A DNA stretch of 64,000 nt, taken from assembly GCF_042219855.1 (NCBI RefSeq), contig NZ_JBHJHP010000001.1, positions 558,001-622,000 of the forward strand, written 5' to 3'. The notes beneath the pieces are model-generated. The model was not told the DNA's origin and searched no databases. It saw only the letters and a program-made list of their open reading frames with translations. This DNA is from JBHJHP01 sp042219855 (GTDB taxonomy: Bacteria > Bacteroidota > Bacteroidia > Bacteroidales > UBA5342). A program made the translations under genes and the position numbers. Below are positions 37,265 to 46,525 of the stretch, piece after piece. How positions within the stretch are numbered: position 1 is the first letter of the stretch; each line of letters begins with the position of its first letter.

Positions 37265-38302
37265 TCAGATTTTAATACTGAACTTACGGGCAGGATCAAA
37301 CCACAACTTATCCTCTTGTATGTGCAGAGGAGAGTTGAAGTTGTTTTCATATAAGCTTCCGGTTCCAAGTCCCTGGTGCATGGTAATTCCCAGTGTGGAG
37401 GTCCATTGAGCAATGGCATTCAATCCGATATTCGATTCCAGCGAAGAAGTTATCCAGTACTTTATGTTTTGACAATCAGCTCTTTTCATCCAGTCCTCAC
37501 AGGCCCTGAATCCTCCCAGAAGACCCGGTTTCAGTATAATATACTGAGGGGATACATAAGACAATAGTTCGTTTTTTTCGCTGGGATCAGTTACGCCAAT
37601 TAACTCTTCATCCAGTGCCACAGGAACCGGGGTGTTTTGACAGATTTTCTGCATCAGTTCAGGCTGTCCGGCTTTTACCGGTTGTTCAATGGAATGTATG
37701 CTTAAACCGGCAAGTCTGTCCAGGACAGGCATAACGGTGTTTTTATTAAATGCACCGTTAGCATCTACCCGCAGCTCAAGACTACCGGCGCTATAGCGTT
37801 TTCTGATTGAAGTGAGAATATCCAGTTCTGTTTCAATACCGATGGCGCCGATTTTCATTTTCAGACAGCGGAATCCTGCGTTCAGTTTATCATCAATCTG
37901 TTGAAGCATCCAGTCTCTTTCTCCCATCCATATCAAACCGTTAATGGGAATGCCATCCAGGCCACGGGTAAAACGGTTGTCTGTATAAATATGAGATGTT
38001 GCATGCAAATCTGCCATACCAGTTTCGAATGCAAACTGAATAGAGGGCCATGCTGCAAGTTGCTGGGTTAAATTGGGCTGATATCCGGTACGGTTAAAAT
38101 CAGTGATTAATGCAAGCAGCTTTGTTTCAAATTCAGGATGATCATCATAGCTGAGTCCGGGCAACCTGGATATTTCACCGATACCGGTTTTATTTTCATC
38201 ACTGAACAATAAAAGCCATGCAGGCTTGGTTTTTAAAACACCACGGGAAGTTCCCGCGGGAAACCGGAAGATAAGTTCATATTTATGCAGCCTGACGTTC
38301 AT
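37265..38302 (-). CDS. menC: o-Succinylbenzoate synthase (enolase superfamily)
   Basis: Dehydrates SHCHC to o-succinylbenzoate in menaquinone synthesis; cytoplasmic. About 345 aa from the chosen start. The enolase-superfamily set is complete: KMK (in CLKMKIGA), Asp in RVDANGAF, Glu in IEQPV, Asp-Glu in VALDEELIG, and the final Lys in YIILKPGLLGG. An upstream in-frame start at 38359 would add 19 hydrophobic residues unlike this family, so I take the ATG at 38302 (MNVRLHKYELIF), which matches the usual beginning. A dipeptide epimerase is the main alternative in this superfamily, but the LKPGLLGG end and overall form favour MenC. No other men gene is in the window. Confidence 0.85.
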   Translation of the reverse strand: MNVRLHKYELIFRFPAGTSRGVLKTKPAWLLLFSDENKTGIGEISRLPGLSYDDHPEFETKLLALITDFNRTGYQPNLTQQLAAWPSIQFAFETGMADLHATSHIYTDNRFTRGLDGIPINGLIWMGERDWMLQQIDDKLNAGFRCLKMKIGAIGIETELDILTSIRKRYSAGSLELRVDANGAFNKNTVMPVLDRLAGLSIHSIEQPVKAGQPELMQKICQNTPVPVALDEELIGVTDPSEKNELLSYVSPQYIILKPGLLGGFRACEDWMKRADCQNIKYWITSSLESNIGLNAIAQWTSTLGITMHQGLGTGSLYENNFNSPLHIQEDKLWFDPARKFSIKI

Positions 38303-38500
38303 AATTGAATGATGAACACAAATAAACAAATAAAAAAGAAAATGGAGACTTATTAACATTATTTGTTGAAAACTTGTTTGAGCACTGTTAATTAGTAGTT
38401 AGTCAGTTGTTTATCCTGTGTTCAAAACAAGGTTGTTAACTTATCGTAAAACTATAAGCACAATCCTTACGTTATTCAACCGTAAAACGTGAATTTTTGT

Positions 38501-38508
38501 TATTTTTG
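38501..38508 (+). promoter_or_regulatory. Possible -7 element of the polysaccharide operon
   Basis: TATTTTTG fits TAnnTTTG exactly and lies 43 bases before the wza-like ATG. No TTG is seen at the proper -33 distance, so the promoter is uncertain. Everything from 38.5 kb to the end of the window is on the plus strand, so this could be the head of a long transcript. Confidence 0.35.
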
Positions 38509-38551
38509 TTGCTTATATAGCAAGGTAAAGCTATCAGAAAAAAAAGTATAA

Positions 38552-39355
38552 ATGGGAAAGAATATTTTAAGAAAAGGCCATAGTTTGGTTCTGCTCCTGT
38601 TTGCAATGCTATCCGTAACCTCTTGCGTCACAAAAAAGCAGATTACTTATCTTCAGTCTCCCACAAAGAAGATTCCGTCATATGAAGATTACAAGCCGGA
38701 AAACTATAAGGTAGAACCCGGTGATGAATTGTATATCAATGTTGAACCATTGATGGAGGAAGAGCAGGGATTTCTCTCCACTTCCAGGCAAATAGCGGGT
38801 GGATCGATGGTGGGCAGAACATTATCGCTTTTAAGTTATCTGGTTTACGATGATGGCACCATTGATTTTCCTTATGTGGGAACTATAAAAGTTGAGGGAC
38901 TGACAACAAGGGAGATCAGACAGAAAATAATGGATGTACTCGATGACTACCTGATGGAACAGGCAAAAGTTACGGTAAAACTGGTTAACCGGTACATCAG
39001 CATAATCGGTGATGTAAAATCCCCCGGCCGATATGAAATTTATGAAGAACAGCTGAATATTTTTCAGGCCATTGCCATGTCAGGTGATGTGGCTACCTAC
39101 GGTAACAGGGCACAGATAAAGATAATACGAAAAGTTGGAGATGAGACGGTAATTAAGGAATTTGACCTGCGATCTGAAGATATTATCGGTTCAGAATATT
39201 ACTATGTGGTACCCAATGATGTGATTTATGTGGAGAAAATGCAGGGACAATTCTTCCGTTTTGATAATTTTGGCAACCTCTTTTCCACCATAACCTCATC
39301 GTTATCGTTTTTAATTTTAGTACTGAGTTACACAAACGTTCAGTTGAAGCCATAG
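38552..39355 (+). CDS. Wza-like polysaccharide export outer-membrane lipoprotein
   Basis: 267 aa. A lipoprotein signal with lipobox-like VTSC (Cys25) is followed by a Poly_export domain (about 50-150, YKVEPGDELYINVEP, DGTIDFPYVGTIKVEG) and one SLBB domain (about 155-225, ISIIGDVKSPGRYEI, AIAMSGDV). A hydrophobic C-terminal helix (about 245-265) could cross the outer membrane, as in Wza. It would form the outer-membrane export channel for the polysaccharide made by this cluster. It lies 6 bases before the wzc-like gene, the standard wza-wzc pairing. Only one SLBB domain is present, against two in E. coli Wza, which is common in Bacteroidota. Confidence 0.92.
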   Translation: MGKNILRKGHSLVLLLFAMLSVTSCVTKKQITYLQSPTKKIPSYEDYKPENYKVEPGDELYINVEPLMEEEQGFLSTSRQIAGGSMVGRTLSLLSYLVYDDGTIDFPYVGTIKVEGLTTREIRQKIMDVLDDYLMEQAKVTVKLVNRYISIIGDVKSPGRYEIYEEQLNIFQAIAMSGDVATYGNRAQIKIIRKVGDETVIKEFDLRSEDIIGSEYYYVVPNDVIYVEKMQGQFFRFDNFGNLFSTITSSLSFLILVLSYTNVQLKP

Positions 39356-39361
39356 AATAGC

Positions 39362-41830
39362 ATGAAAAAGAATTCTGTTGAAGAGAATTATAACAAACCT
39401 TATTATCCGCAGATTGAGCAGGAAGATGAAGGTATCAATATCAAAAAGTGGATTGTAAAAATCCTGGCCAACTGGTATTTGTTTGTTCTGGGTGTCGTCA
39501 TAGCCGGCGGTATAGCCTATTTTATCAATAAAAAGATTGTCCCTTCCTATAAAGTGGGAACCACTGTGCTGATTGAAGAGTTCAAAAAATCGAACCTGAT
39601 TGGTGCCCAATCCGTGATGCAGGGGTATGGCCTTGGCGGATACACCAACGTGAACAACCAGGTGGTTATCCTGCAGACCTTCTCATTGATTGAAAAGGCA
39701 GTGGATTCTCTGGATCTTTCAGTGGATTACTATGCTAAAGATGCATTCAGGGAGGTGCCGCTGTATAAAAACTCTCCGGTTGTTATCAACTTTGATTCCG
39801 TACCGGTAACAGCCGTTAATCTGATCTATTATTTCCGCAATGTTGATGAAAACCGGTTTAAAATTGTGTCAGACGGGAACGACTTTTTTGAAGGCTTTTC
39901 AGTGGAAGGCCGGTATGGTATCCCTGTCGTACACAAAGGTATTAAGTTCATGGTGACCCGCGACCCGGTTTACTATTCTGCCAAGGATCCCATCGAGATA
40001 AAATTCAGTTACAGAACGAAACAAAGTATTGTAAAAGAATTTAACAGCCGCTTATCCATTGATTATGTCATGGACGAAGCAACAATTGTGGAAGTATCCC
40101 TGACCGGCCCCAACCCACGGCGGGATCAGGAATTTCTGGATGGTTTGACGGCTGAATTTCTGGATGATAACCTGGCCAGAAAAAATCAGGAAGCCATTCG
40201 AACGATTGCCTTTATAGATAAACAATTGCGCGATATTGCAGATTCTCTGGCTAAAGCGGAAACAAAGCTGCAGAATTTCCGGTCCGAAAACCTGGTAATG
40301 GATATTTCGGCTCAGGCTAAATTATTAATTGACCAGGCCAATAAACTGGAAGACCAGCGGGCAAATCTGTTGCTTCAGAACAGCTATTACGATTATCTGA
40401 TTGAATATCTGAAAAGTGAAACAACTGCCGGTAATATTGTTTCACCTTCTACCATGGGAATAACAGAACCTCTGCTGACAGAGCAGGTTAAACAGTTTGC
40501 TGAATTACAGAACAAACGTCTGTTTTTAACGGATAAAAACCCATTGTACGAATCTACAACAAGGCAGATTAATACCGTTCGTGAAGCATTGATAGAAACG
40601 ACAGACAATGTGATTGAAAAAACAAACATTGCCATAAAAGATGTGGATGAACGCCTGGAAGAAGTTAAAAATAAAGCCAAAATCTTACCGGCAACGGAAC
40701 GCGCGCTATTGGGCATTGAACGTACATTTACGGTAAATGACAGCTACTATACGTTTTTGTTACAGAAAAGATCTGAGGCGCAGATTCAGAAAGCATCGAA
40801 TACACCGGATAATCTGGTTCTGGATCATTCCATGGTCCTGGCTAGGGTGGATGCCAATAAATCACGGATCAACTTTTTGATTTCTCTGGTTCTTGGATTG
40901 GGTATTCCGTTTTTGTACATCATCCTGAAAGATTATTTCAATATGCGCATTCAGAGTAAGGATGACATTGAAAAAGTATCAAGTGTACCGGTGCTGGGCA
41001 TGATCCCACATACCAAAAAACAAGCCAGGGTTATAACTGTAAAATATCCCAAGCTCGCTGTATCTGAGGCGTTCAGAACCATCCGGACCCGCCTGGAATT
41101 TATGACGCAGGGTAAAGGGCAGATGATGATTCTTGTCACGTCATCCATGCCGGGTGAAGGAAAAACTTTTACTTCACTGAACATGGCCGGTATTTATGGC
41201 CTGTCGGGTAAAAAAACAGTTTTGCTTGGGTATGACCTCAGGAAACCGAGAATTGCAAAATATCTTGACATAAACGCCACTCCGGGTATCTCGAATTATC
41301 TCATTGGAAAGGTAACACTGGACGAGATCATCCAAAAACCGGAGGGACTTCCTTTTGATGTGATCGTTTCAGGTACGGTACCACCAAACCCGGGCGAGTT
41401 AATAGGGTCAGAAAAAAACAAAGAGTTGCTGGAGGAGTTAAAGAAGCATTACGATTACATCATTATCGACTCCAGTCCTGTGGGCATTGTTTCAGATGGT
41501 TATCTGCTGGCGCATTTTACAGATGTAAACCTCTTTATAGTCCGGCATAATTATACTATCAAACAGTTGCTGAAAGATAATCTTGAAACGGCAACGGCAG
41601 ACGGCATTCCGAATCTGGCCGTTATTGCCAACGATATACTGGTTAAAAAGAGTACATACCGGTATGGAAGATATGTTTACGGACGTAGATATGGTAGCGG
41701 TTATGGCTACGGCTACGGTTATGGTTACGGCTATGGCTATGGATATGGTTACGGATACGGTTATGGTTATGGCGAGGGATATATTGAATCGGAAGAGGAT
41801 AACAATTCCGGTTCAGATGATAAGGCTTAA
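39362..41830 (+). CDS. Wzc-like chain-length regulator / BY-kinase with Gly-Tyr tail
   Basis: 822 aa. Two membrane helices (about 35-58 and 500-520) flank a periplasmic Wzz domain with coiled coil (about 280-470). The cytoplasmic bacterial-tyrosine kinase follows: Walker A SSMPGEGKT (about 591-599), Walker A' region VLLGYDLRKPR, Walker B YIIIDSSPVG. The usual first Asp of Walker A' is Gly here, a substitution I recall in other Bacteroidota homologues. The C-terminal autophosphorylation tail is extreme: RYGRYVYGRRYGSG, then twelve Gly-Tyr dipeptides (about 780-803), giving some 18 tyrosines in total. The protein would control polymer length and export by cycles of tyrosine phosphorylation. The codons for the Gly-Tyr run mix GGT/GGC/GGA and TAT/TAC. 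Confidence 0.93.
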   Translation: MKKNSVEENYNKPYYPQIEQEDEGINIKKWIVKILANWYLFVLGVVIAGGIAYFINKKIVPSYKVGTTVLIEEFKKSNLIGAQSVMQGYGLGGYTNVNNQVVILQTFSLIEKAVDSLDLSVDYYAKDAFREVPLYKNSPVVINFDSVPVTAVNLIYYFRNVDENRFKIVSDGNDFFEGFSVEGRYGIPVVHKGIKFMVTRDPVYYSAKDPIEIKFSYRTKQSIVKEFNSRLSIDYVMDEATIVEVSLTGPNPRRDQEFLDGLTAEFLDDNLARKNQEAIRTIAFIDKQLRDIADSLAKAETKLQNFRSENLVMDISAQAKLLIDQANKLEDQRANLLLQNSYYDYLIEYLKSETTAGNIVSPSTMGITEPLLTEQVKQFAELQNKRLFLTDKNPLYESTTRQINTVREALIETTDNVIEKTNIAIKDVDERLEEVKNKAKILPATERALLGIERTFTVNDSYYTFLLQKRSEAQIQKASNTPDNLVLDHSMVLARVDANKSRINFLISLVLGLGIPFLYIILKDYFNMRIQSKDDIEKVSSVPVLGMIPHTKKQARVITVKYPKLAVSEAFRTIRTRLEFMTQGKGQMMILVTSSMPGEGKTFTSLNMAGIYGLSGKKTVLLGYDLRKPRIAKYLDINATPGISNYLIGKVTLDEIIQKPEGLPFDVIVSGTVPPNPGELIGSEKNKELLEELKKHYDYIIIDSSPVGIVSDGYLLAHFTDVNLFIVRHNYTIKQLLKDNLETATADGIPNLAVIANDILVKKSTYRYGRYVYGRRYGSGYGYGYGYGYGYGYGYGYGYGYGYGEGYIESEEDNNSGSDDKA

Positions 41831-41953
41831 CCGGACGATATAATTATCAAGGTAATTCATTTTGGGTTGATCCTGAAATGAAGTACCTTTTTTTGTAAAT
41901 GAGGCCTGCTTGGTTCACCTGTTGTGACTGAGGAGGCGAAGCTGTGTAAAGAC

Positions 41954-42472
41954 ATGAGTGAACAAAAAAACAAATATGCATGGTATGCCATCTACACGCG
42001 CTCCAGAGCAGAGAAGAAAGCATATGAATTTCTGCTTGAAGATGGCATTGAAACGTATCTTCCCATAAAAAAAACCTTACGGCAGTGGAGCGACCGTAAA
42101 AAAATGGTGGAGATGCCTTTAATACCATCTTACATCTTTGTCCATGTTTCGGAGAAAGAATATTACAAGGCACTCAATACACCGTATACCATCCGGTATG
42201 TAACTTTTAACGGAAAAGCGGCTCCAATACCTGAGCGGGAGATTAACATGCTTAAACTGATGTTAAGGGAGCTGCCCGGAGATGTGAATCTTATTGTTAC
42301 GGATATTGAAAAAGGTGATATGGTTGAGATTACGGCGGGTCCGCTGAAAGGCGCAAAAGGAGAGGTCGTATATAAGAAAGGGAAACAGCACTTTCAGGTG
42401 CGACTTGAACCATTGGGGTATGCCGTGCAGGCAGAAGTGGCGGGCGTATTTTTGCAAAAAATAAAAGAGTAA
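41954..42472 (+). CDS. UpxY/RfaH-like specialised NusG antiterminator
   Basis: About 172 aa from the chosen start. NGN domain (about 8-110): WYAIYTRSRAEKKAYEFL, ETYLPIKKTLRQWSDRKK, PLIPSYIFVHV. KOW domain (about 122-170): GDMVEITAGPLKGAKGEV. In Bacteroidota, NusG paralogues of this kind (UpxY) bind RNA polymerase early in a capsule operon and suppress premature termination, so it probably acts on this cluster. An upstream start at 41924 adds ten residues (MTEEAKLCKD) without family support. The ATG at 41954, giving MSEQKNKYAWYAIYT, fits better. It lies third, after the export genes, rather than first as in Bacteroides fragilis capsule operons. Confidence 0.88.
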   Translation: MSEQKNKYAWYAIYTRSRAEKKAYEFLLEDGIETYLPIKKTLRQWSDRKKMVEMPLIPSYIFVHVSEKEYYKALNTPYTIRYVTFNGKAAPIPEREINMLKLMLRELPGDVNLIVTDIEKGDMVEITAGPLKGAKGEVVYKKGKQHFQVRLEPLGYAVQAEVAGVFLQKIKE

Positions 42473-42497
42473 TGTACTTACGGGTTAAAAAATCTGT

Positions 42498-44303
42498 ATG
42501 ACCTTTGATGCCTATTTAGTCAGTGCAATCATTATTTTAATGGTAATTGCCCTGTTTAAGGAAATGTTCCGGCCGGGACTGATTCTTTTTTCAGGACTGT
42601 TTCTGTTTATGGCGCTTGGCATCATTGATGTCCAGGAAGCCCTGGCCGGTTTTTCCAATAAGGGGATGATCACCATTGCCATCCTTTTCCTTGTGAGTGA
42701 AGGTATCCGACAGACAGGAGCACTGAATTACCTGGCAAAGGTTATGCTGCCCAAAAAAGCATTACCCGTGCCCATTCTCTATCTTAAGACTCTGATTCCG
42801 GTATCGGCACTTTCTGCCTTTCTGAACAATACACCTGTGGTTATTATTTTTGCACCCATCTTTAAAAAATGGGCTGAAAAAGTTAACCTGCCGGCTTCCA
42901 AATTTTTGATTCCACTGTCTTACGCCACTATTCTGGGTGGGGTATGCACCTTATTCGGAACCTCCACAAACCTTGTGGTTCATGGTCTGATGCTGGATGC
43001 CGGATTCAAGGGGTTTGGAATCTTCGAACTGGGGAAAGTAGGCGGATTAATTGCACTGGCCGGTTTTATTTATATGGTTATATTCGGAAACTGGTTGCTG
43101 CCGGGTAAAAAAGTGCCCAAAACCTATTCATTCACCAATTTCAGGGAATATTATTTTGATGTCGTGATCAAACCCGGAAGTCCGTTGATCGGAGAGATGA
43201 TCGAAAAACGGAAGAATCTTAAGTTTAAGGATTTTCTGGTCTCATCAATCCACCGTAACGGTCAGATTATTAAAACCACGCGTGGACGCTACATCATAGA
43301 AGAAGGGGATCATCTTATCCTGGCAGGAAAATCAGAAGCCATTGAGATGTTGCTGGAAATTGACGGACTGGAAATGGCCTGTCTTCAGAAAGTGGGGGAT
43401 TCATTCCGCAAACAGAACCTTAAACAGATTGAAGCGGTGATATCACCCCGATTCCCAGGAATCGGCAGAAAAATCGGAGATTTCGACTTTCTTTCTCATT
43501 ATGGTGGCATAGTTATGGCCGTACACCGTAATGGTGAACGCATCTCTTCCAATGTGGATGAACTGATTCTGAAAGAAGGGGATAATCTGATATTACTGGC
43601 AACAGAAAAGTTTCTGAATGACTGGGGGGATTCAAGGGTTTTTTATACAACCTCTTACCTGGGAGATGTCAGCAAGCCGGAGAAAAAGGACAAAATGTGG
43701 CTTTCTCTGATCATCATCATTGGTATGGTCGCAGGGACCACATCTTTTCAGCATTACAAGCTGTTTGATAAAATACCGCTTGATATGTTCTTTTTTGCTG
43801 CCATGGCAACAGTGCTCATGGTCTGGACCCGTATTTTACCGGCACAGAAATATACCAAGGCTATCAGTTGGGACGTGATCATTACCATTGCATGTGCATT
43901 CGGAGTGAGCAAAGCACTGAATAATTCCGGAGCTGCCGATGTGGTGGCAACGTTTACCATTAATATTTTTAAACGGTACGGTCCTTATGGGGTCATTGCT
44001 GGAATTTACCTGATAACCATGTTATTTACCGAGGTAATAACGAACAATGCTGCGGCCGCTCTTAGTTTCCCGATTGCTTACGCTGCAGCTCAGCAACTTG
44101 GGGTTGATCCGAAACCATTTTTTGTAGCCATTGCAATGGCAGCATCGGCTTCATTCAGTACACCTATCGGATATCAGACCAACCTTATTGTTCAAAGTAT
44201 AGGTAATTACAGATTCTCGGATTATTTAAGAATAGGATTACCACTGAACTTCATAAGTATGGCTATATCAGTCATTTTTATACCCTACTTTTGGGAGTTT
44301 TAA
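42498..44303 (+). CDS. SLC13-type permease with two TrkA-C domains, probable sulfate transporter
   Basis: 601 aa. About five membrane helices (1-205) are followed by two cytoplasmic TrkA-C/RCK_C domains (about 214-290, YYFDVVIKPGSPLIG, and 305-385, VISPRFPGIGRKIG), then a second helical block (about 400-600). The duplicated hairpin signatures SAFLNNTPVVIIF (first half) and TEVITNNAAAAL (second half), with TxxGTSTNLVV, are those of the SLC13/DASS family. Related proteins with this TrkA-C insertion transport sulfate. With cysC, cysQ and three sulfotransferases in the cluster, sulfate is the best-supported substrate; dicarboxylate or arsenite-type ions are alternatives. It lies 25 bases after the antiterminator gene. 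Confidence 0.85.
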   Translation: MTFDAYLVSAIIILMVIALFKEMFRPGLILFSGLFLFMALGIIDVQEALAGFSNKGMITIAILFLVSEGIRQTGALNYLAKVMLPKKALPVPILYLKTLIPVSALSAFLNNTPVVIIFAPIFKKWAEKVNLPASKFLIPLSYATILGGVCTLFGTSTNLVVHGLMLDAGFKGFGIFELGKVGGLIALAGFIYMVIFGNWLLPGKKVPKTYSFTNFREYYFDVVIKPGSPLIGEMIEKRKNLKFKDFLVSSIHRNGQIIKTTRGRYIIEEGDHLILAGKSEAIEMLLEIDGLEMACLQKVGDSFRKQNLKQIEAVISPRFPGIGRKIGDFDFLSHYGGIVMAVHRNGERISSNVDELILKEGDNLILLATEKFLNDWGDSRVFYTTSYLGDVSKPEKKDKMWLSLIIIIGMVAGTTSFQHYKLFDKIPLDMFFFAAMATVLMVWTRILPAQKYTKAISWDVIITIACAFGVSKALNNSGAADVVATFTINIFKRYGPYGVIAGIYLITMLFTEVITNNAAAALSFPIAYAAAQQLGVDPKPFFVAIAMAASASFSTPIGYQTNLIVQSIGNYRFSDYLRIGLPLNFISMAISVIFIPYFWEF

Positions 44304-44358
44304 AAACTATTTATAAAACAGAATTTATTTTTATCAGGAACGTGAAAATTATAAAGAA

Positions 44359-45648
44359 ATGAAAGAAATTAATATTGCAGTCATCGGACTTGGTTATGTT
44401 GGATTACCGTTGGCAGTTGAATTTGGTAAAAAATACAAAACGATTGGTTTTGATATCAATCCGAAAAGAATCAGTGAATTAAACCAGGGAAAAGACAGGA
44501 CACTGGAAGTGGAAGATGAATACCTGGCTGAAGTTATCCAAAACTCCGATGATAATAAAGGTATTTCTTTTACAACAGATATTAACGCCATCCGTACATG
44601 CAACTATTTTATTGTAACGGTTCCAACGCCAATTGATGAAAATAAGGTGCCGGATCTGACACCTTTGAAAAAAGCATCGGCATCTGTTGGACAGGTCCTG
44701 AAAACAGGCGATATTGTGATTTATGAATCTACGGTCTATCCCGGAGCTACAGAAGAGGAGTGCATTCCTGTACTGGAGGAAGTTTCCGGTTTAAAATTCA
44801 ATGTGGATTTCTTTGCAGGTTATTCGCCTGAACGTATAAATCCCGGTGATAAACTGCATACTGTGACAAAAATATTGAAAGTCACATCCGGTTCCACACC
44901 TGAAGTGGCTGAAAAAGTAGATCACCTTTATAAATCAGTTATAGTGGCAGGTACGCATAAAGCGTCTTCCATAAAAGTGGCCGAAGCCTCCAAGGTGATT
45001 GAAAATGCACAACGCGATTTGAATATCTCATTTGTGAATGAACTGGCGCTGATATTTGACCGTATTGGCATTGATACCAATGAGGTTATCGAGGCTGCCG
45101 GAACAAAATGGAATTTTCTGAAATTCAAACCGGGCCTTGTAGGTGGTCATTGTATTGGCGTTGATCCGTATTATCTTGCATTTAAAGCAGAATCGCTGGG
45201 ATATTATCCCGAAGTCATCCGTTCAGGAAGAAGAGTAAATGACAATATGGGCATTTTTGTGGCGAACAAGGTCCTTAAACTGATGATTAAAAAACAAAAG
45301 GCCATCGCCGATGCAAGGATACTCGTGCTTGGGGTGACATTTAAAGAAAACTGTCCTGATGTTAGAAATACCAAGGTGGTGGATGTGGTGCATGAATTCA
45401 GCGAATTCAGTAACGAAGTGATTGTACTGGATCCCTGGGCGGATAAAGAAGAAGTGAGAGAGGAGTACGGTGTTGATATCGTTAATAGTCTGGATTCCAT
45501 TAATGGAAAGAAATTTGATGCAATCGTTCTGGCTGTTTCTCATAACGAATTTCTGGAAATGGACTTTGATGCATTGAAGAATGGAAATGCTGTGATTTTT
45601 GATATCAAAGGGGTTTTACCAAAAGAAATAGTTGACGGAAGATTATAA
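44359..45648 (+). CDS. UDP-N-acetylhexosamine 6-dehydrogenase (WbpO/TviB-like)
   Basis: 429 aa. Two-step NAD-dependent oxidation of a UDP-sugar C6 hydroxyl to a uronic acid. Rossmann motif GLGYVGLP (about 10-17), the PTPIDENKVPDL segment, and the catalytic Cys265 in GGHCIGVDPYYLA. The C-terminal UDP-binding domain contains GVTFKENCPDVRNTK. PTP followed by DLTPL and the GGHCIGVDPYYL form are typical of the UDP-GlcNAc/GalNAc dehydrogenases of O-antigen and Vi-antigen clusters rather than UDP-glucose dehydrogenase, but specificity is not certain. It supplies an acidic sugar precursor. It is followed directly by a tract of 7-bp repeats. Confidence 0.9.
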   Translation: MKEINIAVIGLGYVGLPLAVEFGKKYKTIGFDINPKRISELNQGKDRTLEVEDEYLAEVIQNSDDNKGISFTTDINAIRTCNYFIVTVPTPIDENKVPDLTPLKKASASVGQVLKTGDIVIYESTVYPGATEEECIPVLEEVSGLKFNVDFFAGYSPERINPGDKLHTVTKILKVTSGSTPEVAEKVDHLYKSVIVAGTHKASSIKVAEASKVIENAQRDLNISFVNELALIFDRIGIDTNEVIEAAGTKWNFLKFKPGLVGGHCIGVDPYYLAFKAESLGYYPEVIRSGRRVNDNMGIFVANKVLKLMIKKQKAIADARILVLGVTFKENCPDVRNTKVVDVVHEFSEFSNEVIVLDPWADKEEVREEYGVDIVNSLDSINGKKFDAIVLAVSHNEFLEMDFDALKNGNAVIFDIKGVLPKEIVDGRL

Positions 45649-45651
45649 AAT

Positions 45652-45826
45652 AGAATCAAGAACCAAGAATCAAGAACCAAGAACCAAGAACCAAGATATA
45701 TGACTTACGACTTACGACACACGATTTACAATTCATGGTTCACGATTCACGGTTCACGATTCACGGATCATAGCAGGACTCACGATTCACGGCTCACGAT
45801 TCACGACTCACGAATTACGGCTCACG
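45652..45826 (+). repeat. Degenerate heptanucleotide repeat tract
   Basis: Two adjoining blocks with an exact 7-bp period fill the gap between the dehydrogenase gene and cysC. Block A (45652-45700) is AGAATCA/AGAACCA repeated six times plus a degenerate AGATATA. Block B (45703-45826) is about 16 units of consensus RNTCACG (for example GTTCACG, ATTCACG, GCTCACG), with one 5-base slip near 45773-45777. Neither block codes for protein. Confidence 0.85.
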
Positions 45827-45898
45827 TGTCAATTTTCTTTAAAATGCATAAAAGTAAAAGCAATCAACTACTTTAAACTGACTATTAATTATTAAGAA

Positions 45899-46492
45899 AT
45901 GAATGAGATACATCCGATTTTCGACAGAATATTGCAGCGTAAAGATAAAGAGAAATTGCTGAATCAGCGTTCGGTATGTGTTTGGTTTACAGGTTTTTCA
46001 GGTTCAGGAAAATCCACCCTGGCCATAAATCTTGAACAGGAGTTACATAACAGAGGATTCCTGACCCAGATTCTGGATGGTGATAATATCCGTTCCGGAA
46101 TTAATAAAAACCTGACGTTCAGTAAGGAGGACAGAGCAGAAAATATCAGGCGAATTTCTGAAGTTACAAAACTGTTTGTCAATGCAGGGGTCATAACACT
46201 GAATACCTTTATCAGTCCACGAAAGGAGATGCGTGATTCTGCCAGGGGTATAATTGGGAAGGAAAATTTTATCGAGGTTTTTGTGAATGCACCAATTGAG
46301 GTTTGTGAGCAGCGCGATACCAAAGGGCTTTATAAAAAGGCCAGGGCAGGAGAGATAAAGAATTTTACCGGGATTGATGCCCCGTTTGAAGTGCCGGAAC
46401 ATCCTGATGTTGAGGTCAGAACCGATCAGTTGTCGCTTTCAGAATGTACAGGTAAGATTCTGAATTATGTTTTGGATAAAATATCAAAATAA
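45899..46492 (+). CDS. cysC: Adenylylsulfate (APS) kinase
   Basis: 197 aa. Phosphorylates APS to PAPS, the sulfate donor of sulfotransferases; cytoplasmic. P-loop GFSGSGKST at 32-40, then LDGDNIRSGINKNLTFS (APS-binding and lid region), EDRAENIRRISEV, FISPRKEMRD and the ILxYV-type C-terminal helix. It is not fused to CysN, so the ATP sulfurylase that makes APS must be elsewhere. Its setting among capsule genes, next to cysQ and upstream of three sulfotransferases, argues that it makes PAPS for polysaccharide sulfation rather than only for cysteine synthesis. Confidence 0.95.
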   Translation: MNEIHPIFDRILQRKDKEKLLNQRSVCVWFTGFSGSGKSTLAINLEQELHNRGFLTQILDGDNIRSGINKNLTFSKEDRAENIRRISEVTKLFVNAGVITLNTFISPRKEMRDSARGIIGKENFIEVFVNAPIEVCEQRDTKGLYKKARAGEIKNFTGIDAPFEVPEHPDVEVRTDQLSLSECTGKILNYVLDKISK

Positions 46493-46525
46493 TATTACCA
46501 CATAACCAAACCAAATTACTCAACA

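Noticed and set aside
37265..38359. menC start at 38359 with a membrane-like N-terminus
   Set aside because: The extra 19 residues are not part of the enolase-superfamily fold, and MNVRLHKYELIF at 38302 is the natural start.
45703..45826. CRISPR-like array
   Set aside because: The units are 7 bp, contiguous and degenerate; there are no spacers.
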